From NCBI GenBank assembly GCA_027030605.1, contig JALVEV010000193.1, forward strand, positions 1 to 9,275: 9,275 bases of DNA, written 5' to 3'. Position numbers and translations under genes: made by a program. Under the pieces are notes generated by a model. That model did no database searches, was not told the origin of the DNA, and saw only the letters and a program-made list of their open reading frames with translations. Positions 1-5,349 of the stretch are shown here, piece by piece; within the stretch, counting starts at the first letter, position 1, and each line of letters begins with the position of its first letter. This stretch comes from Campylobacteraceae bacterium. GTDB taxonomy: Bacteria; Campylobacterota; Campylobacteria; Campylobacterales; Sulfurovaceae.

Positions 1-84
1 TAAGTTCTCTCTTTATCGTATTTTTATTTTAAAAAATATCGAAAAAAACTCAAATAGACGTTCGTTTTGTTTTCTTATATTTAG

Positions 85-97
85 TTGTTAAAGACCA
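85..97 (-). promoter_or_regulatory. boxA antitermination element
   Basis: The - strand reads TGGTCTTTAACAA, matching the E. coli rrn boxA (TGCTCTTTAACAA) at 12 of 13 positions. In rRNA leaders this RNA element binds NusB/NusE (S10) and assembles the complex that makes RNA polymerase resistant to Rho-dependent termination. It lies about 60 nt downstream of the predicted transcription start, a normal place for it. Confidence 0.8.
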
Positions 98-121
98 CTT
101 AAAAACATCTTCGACTTCTCT

Positions 122-138
122 GACTTAATCTCTAAGTC
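122..138 (-). promoter_or_regulatory. boxB-like hairpin in the rRNA leader
   Basis: GACTTA (122-127) and TAAGTC (133-138) form a perfect 6 bp stem around a 5 nt loop. On the - strand the hairpin comes about 25 nt before boxA, the boxB-then-boxA order seen in bacterial rrn leaders. The boxB label rests on position and shape only; the sequence of boxB is not conserved. Confidence 0.5.
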
Positions 139-161
139 GTCCCCAATGTTCTTGGACGCGT

Positions 162-190
162 ATTATAGAGAAATCCTATTGAGATGTCAA
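162..190 (-). promoter_or_regulatory. Strong sigma-70 promoter of the rRNA operon (leftward)
   Basis: On the - strand: TTGACA (185-190), exactly 17 bp spacer (168-184), TATAAT (162-167). Both hexamers are perfect consensus. The discriminator after the -10 reads ACGCGTCC, GC-rich in an otherwise AT-rich region, as in stringently controlled rRNA promoters sensitive to ppGpp. Transcription should start near base 155. Upstream of the -35 (191 to about 230) the - strand has A-tracts that resemble an UP element for the alpha-subunit C-terminal domain. No other promoter in the window has a -35 this good. Confidence 0.85.
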
Positions 191-402
191 GGTTTTTTTG
201 GAATTTGTGTTAAATTTGTGTGATTTTTTATACATACCATTAATATATAAACACTAAAATTTAATATTTGTAATGATATTCTATTATTTCTTTAAATAAA
301 TAATATTTTTAAATATTTTTAAATATAAATTTAGTTTTTTATTTTATCATTGATTTATTTTTATTTTTTTTTATTTTAAGCTAAGCATGAGGAAAAGTCT
401 CT
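191..402. other. AT-rich, probably curved intergenic spacer
   Basis: This gene-free stretch separates the leftward rRNA promoter from the rightward gene at 454. From about 230 to 380 it is almost entirely A/T, with long T runs and a 10 bp periodic element (unit AAATATTTTT) around 301-326. A-tracts repeating at about 10 bp are in phase with the helix and predict intrinsic bending. No reading frame or RNA gene is supported here. Confidence 0.6.
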
Positions 403-448
403 TATAATAAGTCTATGCGTTAATTTTTTGCATAAAATACATAGGAGA
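403..448 (+). promoter_or_regulatory. Promoter -10 and ribosome binding site of the repeat protein gene
   Basis: A perfect TATAAT lies at 403-408, with no convincing -35 but a long T-rich run upstream, as is common in Campylobacterota, where AT-rich stretches stand in for the -35. Transcription would start near 415, giving a leader of about 40 nt. AGGAGA at 443-448 is a good Shine-Dalgarno sequence 5 nt before the ATG at 454 and supports that start. Confidence 0.55.
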
Positions 449-453
449 ATATT

Positions 454-1938
454 ATGACAATTAAAAGTACACTCAAACTATCACTTGTAGCAATGGCAGT
501 AATGACATCAGCACAAGCAACAGGAGTTGGTGGAGATGATTTACCACCTGCAAAACCAGGACAATGTTTTACAAAGGCGTTCTACCCAGCTAAATATGCG
601 ACTACTACAGAGAGAGTTTTAGCAACAGAGGCTAGTGAAAAAGTACAAGTAATTCCTGCTAAATATGGTTGGACTACACAAAAAATCAAAGTTTCTGATG
701 GCACTCAAAGAACTATAACTATCCCAGCTACTTATAAAACTGTTTATGAAAGAGTTTTAGCTGTTCCTGCAACAAAAACTTGGAGAACAAGTTTAAGAAC
801 AAATGCACCTGAAGCATCTTCAACACTAATGAATGCAGCACGTTCAGCAGGTATGCCAATAGACTCAGCAATGCCACGTACTTGTTTTTATGAGTGTTAT
901 GCACCAGCTAAATATCAAAAAATTACAGAGAAAGTTTTAGCTTCTGAACCAAGTGAAAGAGTTGTTGCTATTCCTGCAAAATATAAAACTGTAACTAAAA
1001 GAATTCTTGTATCGGAAGGTACAGAAAAACTTGTAACCTCTCCAGTTCAATATAAAACTGTTAGAGAGAGAGTATTAGTTTCTCCTGCAAGAACAGAGTG
1101 GAAAAAGACAAAATGTCAAGATAGAGGATGTAACCAATCTGAAGTTGTTTGTTTGGTTGAAATTCCAGCTGTATACAAAACTGTAACTAAAAAAGTTGTT
1201 GCTAAACCAGCTACAACAAGAAAAGTAACTACACCACCTGTATATAAAACTGTTCAAGTTCAAGAGTTAGTACAACCTGCTTCAAGCAAAACTATCCCTG
1301 TTCCAGCTACATATAAAACTATTACAAAAACTAAAAAAGTGGCAAATGGTCAATATGGTTGGACAAATAGTCCATCTAACTGTTCAAATGCCATCTCTAC
1401 AGGTTATGCAGCAGGAGATACTTCTGGTTCAGTAATGGGTAATGGTGCTGGTTCAGCAAATGGTGTAGCTGGAGCTGGTTCAAGACTTTCATCTTCTGCT
1501 AGACCAACAGGAAATAAAATATGTTTAACAGCAACACCTGCTAAATATAATAAAGTAGCTAAGAAAGTTGTTGCAACTCCTGCAAGAACAAAAGTTGTAA
1601 CAACTCCTCCAAAGTTTAAAACAGTAAGAATTAAAAAACTTATTTCTCCTGCAAGTGAAAGAAGAATTGCTATTCCTGCAACATACAAAACTGTAACTAA
1701 AAAGAGAATGGTTTCAGATGGTTATGCAAAATGGGTACAAATTGTTTGTAAATCAAATATGAGTGCAACAACTATTATGAGAGTACAAAGAGCACTTAAA
1801 GATGCTGGTTACTACCATGGACCAATTGATGGTGTTTGGGGTTCAGAATCTAAAGCAGCAACTCGTGCTTATCAGAAAGCTAAAGGTCTTCCTGTAGCTG
1901 GACTTTCAGTTGCAACAATGAACTCTTTAGGTCTTTAA
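454..1938 (+). CDS. Secreted repeat protein with C-terminal peptidoglycan-binding domain
   Basis: This 494-residue protein has a Sec signal peptide (cleavage likely after SAQA, residue 22) and no membrane segment after it. The body holds twelve copies of a degenerate P-[AP]-x-[YF]-K-T-[VI]-T repeat at residues 45/68/91, 151/174/197, 238/261/284 and 362/385/408: four triplets with exactly 23 residues between repeats within each triplet. A Cys lies 5-7 residues before each triplet (C38, C144, C233, C357), and a Trp lies 19 residues after the third repeat's Pro in all four (W110, W216, W303, W427). A Gly/Ser/Ala-rich linker covers about 311-352. Residues ~438-494 form a PG_binding_1-type domain with the core GPIDGVWG and a following AYQK segment. 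No enzymatic domain is visible, so it is probably a periplasmic or outer-membrane-facing structural protein anchored to peptidoglycan. It stands alone with its own promoter. Function beyond wall binding is unknown. Confidence 0.85.
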   Translation: MTIKSTLKLSLVAMAVMTSAQATGVGGDDLPPAKPGQCFTKAFYPAKYATTTERVLATEASEKVQVIPAKYGWTTQKIKVSDGTQRTITIPATYKTVYERVLAVPATKTWRTSLRTNAPEASSTLMNAARSAGMPIDSAMPRTCFYECYAPAKYQKITEKVLASEPSERVVAIPAKYKTVTKRILVSEGTEKLVTSPVQYKTVRERVLVSPARTEWKKTKCQDRGCNQSEVVCLVEIPAVYKTVTKKVVAKPATTRKVTTPPVYKTVQVQELVQPASSKTIPVPATYKTITKTKKVANGQYGWTNSPSNCSNAISTGYAAGDTSGSVMGNGAGSANGVAGAGSRLSSSARPTGNKICLTATPAKYNKVAKKVVATPARTKVVTTPPKFKTVRIKKLISPASERRIAIPATYKTVTKKRMVSDGYAKWVQIVCKSNMSATTIMRVQRALKDAGYYHGPIDGVWGSESKAATRAYQKAKGLPVAGLSVATMNSLGL

Positions 1939-1961
1939 CCTTAAATCCCTTTAGAAATCCA

Positions 1962-1988
1962 TACAGAAGAGACTTTTTCTCTTCTGTA
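1962..1988 (+). terminator. Hairpin after the repeat protein gene
   Basis: TACAGAAGAG (1962-1971) and CTCTTCTGTA (1979-1988) make a perfect 10 bp stem with a 7 nt loop, 23 bases after the stop codon. It is not followed by a real U-tract, so it may be a weak terminator or mainly a 3'-end stabiliser of the mRNA. Confidence 0.5.
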
Positions 1989-2047
1989 CTTCATAAAATC
2001 TAATTAAATTAAACTCTCTATTCAACTTCTTTTAAACTTCAACCTAA

Positions 2048-2083
2048 TATACTAGCCTGACAAATATCAATACTGATTGATAT
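2048..2083 (+). promoter_or_regulatory. Candidate promoter and operator dyad upstream of the BI-1 family gene
   Basis: TATACT at 2048-2053 is a plausible -10. Just downstream lies a perfect dyad, ATATCAAT-ACTG-ATTGATAT (2064-2083), which would sit at or just after the transcription start, where a repressor would block initiation. The dyad is directly visible; its role as an operator is inference. No clear -35 is present. Confidence 0.35.
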
Positions 2084-2095
2084 CATTAATTTACT

Positions 2096-2130
2096 AAAAA
2101 CAATAGAAATTATTGTTTTTTGACAAAGGA
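2096..2130 (+). promoter_or_regulatory. Hairpin and ribosome binding site before the BI-1 family gene
   Basis: AAAAACAATA (2096-2105) pairs perfectly with TATTGTTTTT (2111-2120) around the loop GAAAT. The stem ends four bases before the Shine-Dalgarno AAAGGA (2125-2130), which is 5 nt from the ATG at 2136. The stem is all A-T except one pair, so it is weak; it could tune access to the ribosome site or be incidental. Confidence 0.4.
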
Positions 2131-2135
2131 TTTAT

Positions 2136-2834
2136 ATGGCTCTGTATGATAGAGATTATAATAATACTACTGCTGCTGATATAGCATATGAGACAAATGT
2201 AGGTACTGCTTCTGTTACATTTATGAAACAGACCTATCAACTACTAGGTGCAAGTATGATTTCATCTGCATTAGGTGCATATCTTACAATGCCTTATGTA
2301 GAAACCATTGCTAGTTTTAAATGGTTTATTTTTGGATTTGTCATGTTTATGGCTTTTTTTGGTTTTTCAATGACTAGAAGAAATAATTTTTTACATCTTA
2401 TGGCTCTATTTGTGTTTACATTTGCCTTAGGTGTCATGATTGTTCCTCTTTTAGCCTTTACCATAGCCAAAGGAAATGGAGCATTTATTGGTAATGCATT
2501 TTTAATGACCTCTGTACTTTTTGGTGCATTGAGTCTTTTTGCAATTAACTCTAAAAGTGATTTTTCTAGTTGGGGGAAACCTCTATTTATTACATTTGTA
2601 GTTATTTTTATAGCTTCACTTGTAAATTATTTTTTATTACATAGTCCAATAATGCATATTGTGATTACAGCAGGTATTTTATTACTTTTCTCACTATTTA
2701 CAATTTATGATACACAAAACATTGCAAATGGTGCATATGATTCACCTGTTGATGCAGCAGTATCATTGTTCTTAGATTTTTTTAATATGTTTACCTCTAT
2801 TCTTCAACTATTAGGAATAATGGGCGACGATTAA
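2136..2834 (+). CDS. Bax inhibitor-1 (TMBIM/YccA-YbhL) family membrane protein
   Basis: This 232-residue protein is almost wholly hydrophobic after a polar 30-residue N-terminus, with about seven membrane segments, the usual size and topology of the BI-1-like family (PF01027). Family marks near the C-terminus are YDTQ (residues 191-194) and LDFFNMF (213-219). Asp192 and Asp214 are the likely counterparts of the aspartate pair that forms the pH-sensitive latch in the calcium-leak channel BsYetJ of Bacillus. Bacterial members are inner-membrane proteins: YetJ conducts Ca2+, and E. coli YccA binds and restrains the FtsH protease. Which role applies here cannot be told from sequence. The gene is monocistronic, with a good ribosome site and a strong terminator shared with the convergent methyltransferase gene. 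Confidence 0.9.
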   Translation: MALYDRDYNNTTAADIAYETNVGTASVTFMKQTYQLLGASMISSALGAYLTMPYVETIASFKWFIFGFVMFMAFFGFSMTRRNNFLHLMALFVFTFALGVMIVPLLAFTIAKGNGAFIGNAFLMTSVLFGALSLFAINSKSDFSSWGKPLFITFVVIFIASLVNYFLLHSPIMHIVITAGILLLFSLFTIYDTQNIANGAYDSPVDAAVSLFLDFFNMFTSILQLLGIMGDD

Positions 2835-2840
2835 AAAGAG

Positions 2841-2870
2841 TACTCTTTGGAATTTTTTTTCCAAAGAGTA
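2841..2870. terminator. Bidirectional terminator between convergent genes
   Basis: TACTCTTTGGAA (2841-2852) and TTCCAAAGAGTA (2859-2870) form a perfect 12 bp stem with a T6 loop. It lies between the stop of the BI-1 gene (2834) and the stop of the - strand methyltransferase (2873). On the - strand the stem is followed by CTCTTTTT, a usable U-tract; the + strand lacks one. The 5' arm also belongs to a second palindrome, AAAGAGTACTCTTT (2835-2848), so two alternative folds exist. Confidence 0.75.
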
Positions 2871-2872
2871 AA

Positions 2873-3580
2873 TTACTTCTTCTCTATTACTTTTACAAAC
2901 ATTACTTCAAACTCTAAATAACTTAATGGATACTCTAACATTAAAGTTTTCATCTGCTTATAACTTAACTGCTGAACACCACCACTAACACCACTCTTTT
3001 TTATATATTTTAACATTTCATGCACAGAATTAAAATCTAAAGTGTACTCTACAAGTTCCATCTCATAGTTAAAAACCTTATCTAAGATTTTAATTAAATC
3101 CTCTCTTGTATATATAGGAGAAGTGAGATTAGCTATTTGATGAAGTGTTCTAAACGTATTTGCAGTAAAAAAAGAGAAATAGTGACTCTTAGAAAGTGGT
3201 TTGATTAAATTTAAGAGAGAGAGTAAATCACTACTCCACTGCAAAGCAGAAGAGGAGATTAGTAGGTCAAATTCATCATTTTTAAACATTGAAAAAGAGC
3301 TAGGCTGATTAAAATCTCTACAAATTTTTTCAATAGAACTGTTATTAGGATGAATCTCTAGCATCTCTTTTGAGAAATCAAATGCTATAAATTTATTAAA
3401 TTTTATATTATTATGACTAAGCGTTTTATAGATAGCTCCATCTCCTGAACCTAAGTCTAAAATTTGATTATAAAATCCTTTTGGAACATAAGATGCTAAT
3501 CTCTTTGCCACCTCTTTTTGTATCACATTGTATTTATCGTATTCGTAGGCAAATCTCGAAAATTCTTTAACTATTTCCAT
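2873..3580 (-). CDS. bioC: BioC-like SAM-dependent methyltransferase (malonyl-ACP O-methyltransferase)
   Basis: This 235-residue cytosolic class I methyltransferase has SAM-binding motif I at residues 40-48 (ILDLGSGDG), an acidic strand-2 end at Asp68 (FDFS), and a BioC-type segment SSSALQW at 109-115. MLKYIKKSGVSG further on resembles the conserved BioC stretch that contacts the substrate. BioC methylates the free carboxyl of malonyl-ACP so that fatty acid synthesis can extend it to pimeloyl-ACP, the first dedicated step of biotin synthesis. Length is slightly below the E. coli enzyme (about 250). No other biotin gene is in the window; scattered bio genes are common in this phylum. The start at 3580 has only a weak GAG ribosome site. 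It is divergent from secG across a shared palindrome. A related methyltransferase with another acid substrate cannot be excluded. Confidence 0.75.
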   Translation of the reverse strand: MEIVKEFSRFAYEYDKYNVIQKEVAKRLASYVPKGFYNQILDLGSGDGAIYKTLSHNNIKFNKFIAFDFSKEMLEIHPNNSSIEKICRDFNQPSSFSMFKNDEFDLLISSSALQWSSDLLSLLNLIKPLSKSHYFSFFTANTFRTLHQIANLTSPIYTREDLIKILDKVFNYEMELVEYTLDFNSVHEMLKYIKKSGVSGGVQQLSYKQMKTLMLEYPLSYLEFEVMFVKVIEKK

Positions 3581-3603
3581 TTATCTCAGTTTCAATTAAT
3601 TTA

Positions 3604-3628
3604 GGGTATAATCGCCGAAATTATACCC
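3604..3628. promoter_or_regulatory. Divergent bioC/secG promoter palindrome
   Basis: GGGTATAAT (3604-3612), 7 bp, ATTATACCC (3620-3628) is a perfect 9 bp inverted repeat. Each arm holds a consensus -10: TATAAT at 3607-3612 for secG, and its mirror at 3620-3625 for bioC. The predicted start of each transcript falls in the -10 of the other, so polymerase could occupy only one at a time. No good -35 is present on either side. The GGGTA-AAT context recurs before frr (4058-4066), which suggests a promoter motif of this genome rather than a special operator. Confidence 0.65.
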
Positions 3629-3631
3629 AAT

Positions 3632-3672
3632 TTGAAGTTTATTTTAGAAAATAACTTCAACATTCAGAGAGG
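3632..3672 (+). promoter_or_regulatory. secG 5' UTR hairpin and ribosome binding site
   Basis: TTGAAGTT (3632-3639) pairs with AACTTCAA (3653-3660). After one bulged T (3640) the pairing continues inward with ATTTT/AAAAT, so almost the whole interval 3632-3660 folds. It occupies most of the predicted leader and ends 6 nt before the Shine-Dalgarno GAGAGG (3667-3672), leaving that site single-stranded. It could protect the mRNA 5' end or control translation. Confidence 0.5.
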
Positions 3673-3677
3673 AAAAA

Positions 3678-3977
3678 ATGATTTCAACACTATTGGTTGT
3701 ACAAATTCTTTTAACTATTGCGATAGTTATTGCTGTTTTATTGCAAAAAAGCTCAAGCATTGGCTTGGGGGCTTACAGTGGAAGTAATGAATCTATGTTT
3801 GGAGCAAAAGGACCAGCAGGATTCCTAGCAAAAGCCACCTTTACACTAGCAATTTTATTTGTACTTAATACCCTTACTATGGGTTATGTTTACAATAAAG
3901 AGAAAGCTCACTCTGTTGTAGATACAATCGACCCTACAACATCTGTTCCTGTAACAAAAGATACAGCTAAAAAATAA
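3678..3977 (+). CDS. secG: SecG, preprotein translocase subunit
   Basis: This 99-residue protein has the SecG layout: membrane segment 1 (about residues 3-22), a short cytoplasmic loop with the family signature GLGAYSGSNESMFG followed by AKGPAGFLAKAT (residues 29-54), membrane segment 2 (about 52-71) and a polar tail. SecG joins SecY and SecE in the inner-membrane translocon and assists SecA-driven export, presumably including the signal-peptide proteins and pseudopilins elsewhere in this window. secG next to frr and pyrE is a familiar order in Campylobacterota. Here a terminator separates secG from frr, so it is probably transcribed alone. Confidence 0.95.
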   Translation: MISTLLVVQILLTIAIVIAVLLQKSSSIGLGAYSGSNESMFGAKGPAGFLAKATFTLAILFVLNTLTMGYVYNKEKAHSVVDTIDPTTSVPVTKDTAKK

Positions 3978-3978
3978 T

Positions 3979-4012
3979 CTCTTAAGGAGTTCAAAACTCC
4001 CTAAGAGTTTTT
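3979..4012 (+). terminator. Intrinsic terminator of secG
   Basis: Arms 3979-3991 and 3995-4007 form a 13-position stem with one A-C mismatch and a three-base loop, followed directly by TTTTT (4008-4012). It starts one base after the secG stop. This is the most classical terminator in the window. Confidence 0.85.
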
Positions 4013-4057
4013 CTACTTTACCACACTAATTCCCTTACGTTTTTACAAGCAAAAAAA

Positions 4058-4090
4058 GGGTAAAATCCCCCCATTAAGTATTAAGAAGGA
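4058..4090 (+). promoter_or_regulatory. frr promoter -10 and ribosome binding site
   Basis: TAAAAT (4061-4066), preceded by GGG as at the secG promoter, is a likely -10 behind an A7 run; no clear -35 is seen. Its presence is expected because secG ends in a strong terminator. AAGGA (4086-4090) lies 6 nt before the ATG at 4097. Confidence 0.5.
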
Positions 4091-4096
4091 ACATTC

Positions 4097-4654
4097 ATGT
4101 TAAATGAAATTTATAATCAGACTCAAGAACATATGAGTAAAAGTATTGATGCTCTTAAAAGAGATTTTTCTACACTAAGAACAGGAAAAGTAAGTACTAA
4201 TATTGTTGACAATATTAAAGTGGATTATTATGGTACACCAACAGCTCTTAATCAAGTTGGTTCTGTAATTGTCACTGATGCGACAACTATTTCTATTACA
4301 CCATGGGAGAAAAATATGTTAGCTCCTATTGAAAAAGCTATTCAAGAGGCAAATATTGGTGTTAATCCAAATAATGATGGTGACTTTATTAAACTCTTTT
4401 TTCCTCCTATGACCTCTGAACAGCGTCAAGAGATTGTTAAACAAGCTAAACAGATGGCAGAAAAAGCAAAAGTTGCTATTAGAAACATTCGAAAAGATGG
4501 TAATGATAAAATCAAAAAACTTGAAAAAGCAAAAGAGATTTCAGAAGATGAGTCAAAAAAAGGTCAAGCTGAAATTCAAAAAATTACCGATAAAAATATC
4601 TCTGAAGTAGACTCTATATTCTCAGCCAAAGAGGCTGATATTTTAAAAGTTTAA
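4097..4654 (+). CDS. frr: Ribosome recycling factor
   Basis: This protein, at 185 residues, is exactly the usual bacterial RRF length. After termination RRF works with EF-G to split the 70S ribosome from mRNA. The N-terminal helix (with STLRTGK at 25-31) and the long C-terminal helices of domain I flank the small domain II (about 31-104), which includes the ITPWEK segment. The basic helix AIRNIRKDGND (127-137) carries Arg129 and Arg132; Arg132 is essential in E. coli RRF and falls at the same number here. The cytosolic factor is normally essential. It is the first gene of an frr-pyrE operon; the pyrE start follows after two bases. Confidence 0.97.
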   Translation: MLNEIYNQTQEHMSKSIDALKRDFSTLRTGKVSTNIVDNIKVDYYGTPTALNQVGSVIVTDATTISITPWEKNMLAPIEKAIQEANIGVNPNNDGDFIKLFFPPMTSEQRQEIVKQAKQMAEKAKVAIRNIRKDGNDKIKKLEKAKEISEDESKKGQAEIQKITDKNISEVDSIFSAKEADILKV

Positions 4655-4656
4655 TC

Positions 4657-5262
4657 ATGAATATTGAACAAGAGTATCTTGATGCCCAAGCACTTCTAGA
4701 GGGGCATTTTCTATTAGCTAGTGGTAACCACTCAAGACGTTACTTACAAAGTGCAAAAGTTTTAGAAGACCCTAAACGTGCAGAGCTTATCTGTAATGCA
4801 TTAGCAGAGATGATTCAAAAGAGTGGAATAAAAGTTGATACTGTCTGTGCCCCTGCTCTTGGTGGAGTATTGGCAGGGTATGAACTTGCTCGTTCACTAG
4901 GAGTACGCTCTATCTTTGTTGAAAAAAAAGAGGGAGGAATGGAACTCCGTCGTGGTTTCCAAGTAAATAAGGGTGAAAATATTCTCATTTGTGAAGATAT
5001 TATCACTACAGGTGGTTCAGCTATGAAAGCAGCTCGTGCCATAGAAGAGTTGGGAGCTAATGTTGTTGCATTTGCCTCTTTAGCCAATAGAGGTTTCTGT
5101 AAAAGAGAAGGCTCAACTATAGAGGCTAAAGAAGAGTGTCAACTCTCCTCGAATGTACCTTTTTTTGCACTAGATGACTTTACTTTTGAGATGTATTCTC
5201 CAGAGGAGTGTCCTATGTGTAAAGAGGGTTCTGTTGCTATAAAACCAGGTAGCAAATCTTAG
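4657..5262 (+). CDS. pyrE: Orotate phosphoribosyltransferase
   Basis: This 201-residue enzyme of pyrimidine synthesis joins orotate and PRPP to give orotidine 5'-monophosphate. The PRPP-binding motif is ILICEDIITTGGS at residues 109-121, with the catalytic-loop basic residues K90/K91 and R98/R99 before it. The segment ASGNHSRRYLQ near the N-terminus is the orotate/PRPP-side loop of this enzyme class. The C-terminus adds a CPMC pair (185-188) near the end, looking like a structural or metal-binding knuckle. No Shine-Dalgarno is visible in the 3' end of frr, so translation is probably coupled to frr (2 nt gap). Confidence 0.95.
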   Translation: MNIEQEYLDAQALLEGHFLLASGNHSRRYLQSAKVLEDPKRAELICNALAEMIQKSGIKVDTVCAPALGGVLAGYELARSLGVRSIFVEKKEGGMELRRGFQVNKGENILICEDIITTGGSAMKAARAIEELGANVVAFASLANRGFCKREGSTIEAKEECQLSSNVPFFALDDFTFEMYSPEECPMCKEGSVAIKPGSKS

Positions 5263-5265
5263 TTA

Positions 5266-5307
5266 AGGGCTAACGTTTAGCCCTCTCCTCCACAGTTTTT
5301 TTACAAA
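5266..5307 (+). terminator. Terminator of the frr-pyrE operon
   Basis: AGGGCTAA (5266-5273) and TTAGCCCT (5277-5284) form a perfect 8 bp, GC-containing stem with a CGT loop, four bases after the pyrE stop. A T7 run follows only at about 5296-5302, so the hairpin-to-U distance is longer than ideal. Confidence 0.6.
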
Positions 5308-5308
5308 C

Positions 5309-5343
5309 ATTATGATATACTCAATATTATCATAATACAAGGA
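5309..5343 (+). promoter_or_regulatory. Promoter with dyad and ribosome site before the OmpA-type lipoprotein
   Basis: An extended -10, TGATATACT (TG at 5313-5314, TATACT 5316-5321), predicts a start near 5328. It is embedded in a dyad, ATTATGATA (5309-5317) and TATCATAAT (5328-5336), 10 bp apart, which could be an operator or form an RNA-free DNA landmark only. AAGGA at 5339-5343 is the ribosome site, 6 nt before the ATG at 5350. Confidence 0.5.
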
Positions 5344-5349
5344 AAAGCA

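Larger units (their letters stand above)
1..155 (-). other. Leader region of a leftward rRNA operon (16S gene outside the window)
   Basis: Read on the - strand, this is the first ~155 nt of a transcript from the strong promoter at 162-190. It carries the signs of a ribosomal RNA leader: a small hairpin (122-138) followed by a boxA antitermination element (85-97), then an A/T-rich stretch in which an imperfect TCGTATTTTT/AAAAATATCGA hairpin can form (16-42). No 16S sequence is present in the window, so the mature rRNA would begin just beyond base 1. The rRNA assignment rests on boxA plus promoter architecture, not on rRNA sequence; a tRNA or other stable-RNA operon is a less likely alternative. 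Confidence 0.75.

Noticed and set aside
191..402. Possible replication origin in the A/T-rich spacer
   Set aside because: No DnaA-box cluster (TTATCCACA-like) and no dnaA or dnaN nearby; A/T richness alone is not enough.
1075..1688. Two - strand open frames inside the repeat protein gene (1075-1263 and 1404-1688)
   Set aside because: They lie antisense to a clearly coding gene with signal peptide and domain; one is Phe/Tyr/Ser-rich and the other hydrophobic, as expected from reading Lys/Thr-rich and Gly/Ala-rich codons backwards. No ribosome site.
586..1700. Regularly spaced DNA repeats (69 bp period) as a possible CRISPR-like array
   Set aside because: The period is 23 codons in frame, repeats are degenerate at DNA level and conserved at protein level, so they are protein repeats.
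3604..3628. BirA-type operator at the bioC promoter
   Set aside because: The palindrome does not resemble the BirA operator half-site TTGTAAACC, and the same GGGTA-AAT sequence precedes frr, which favours a promoter motif.
4815..5087. - strand open frame inside pyrE
   Set aside because: Shadow of pyrE, whose catalytic motif lies on the + strand across the same bases.
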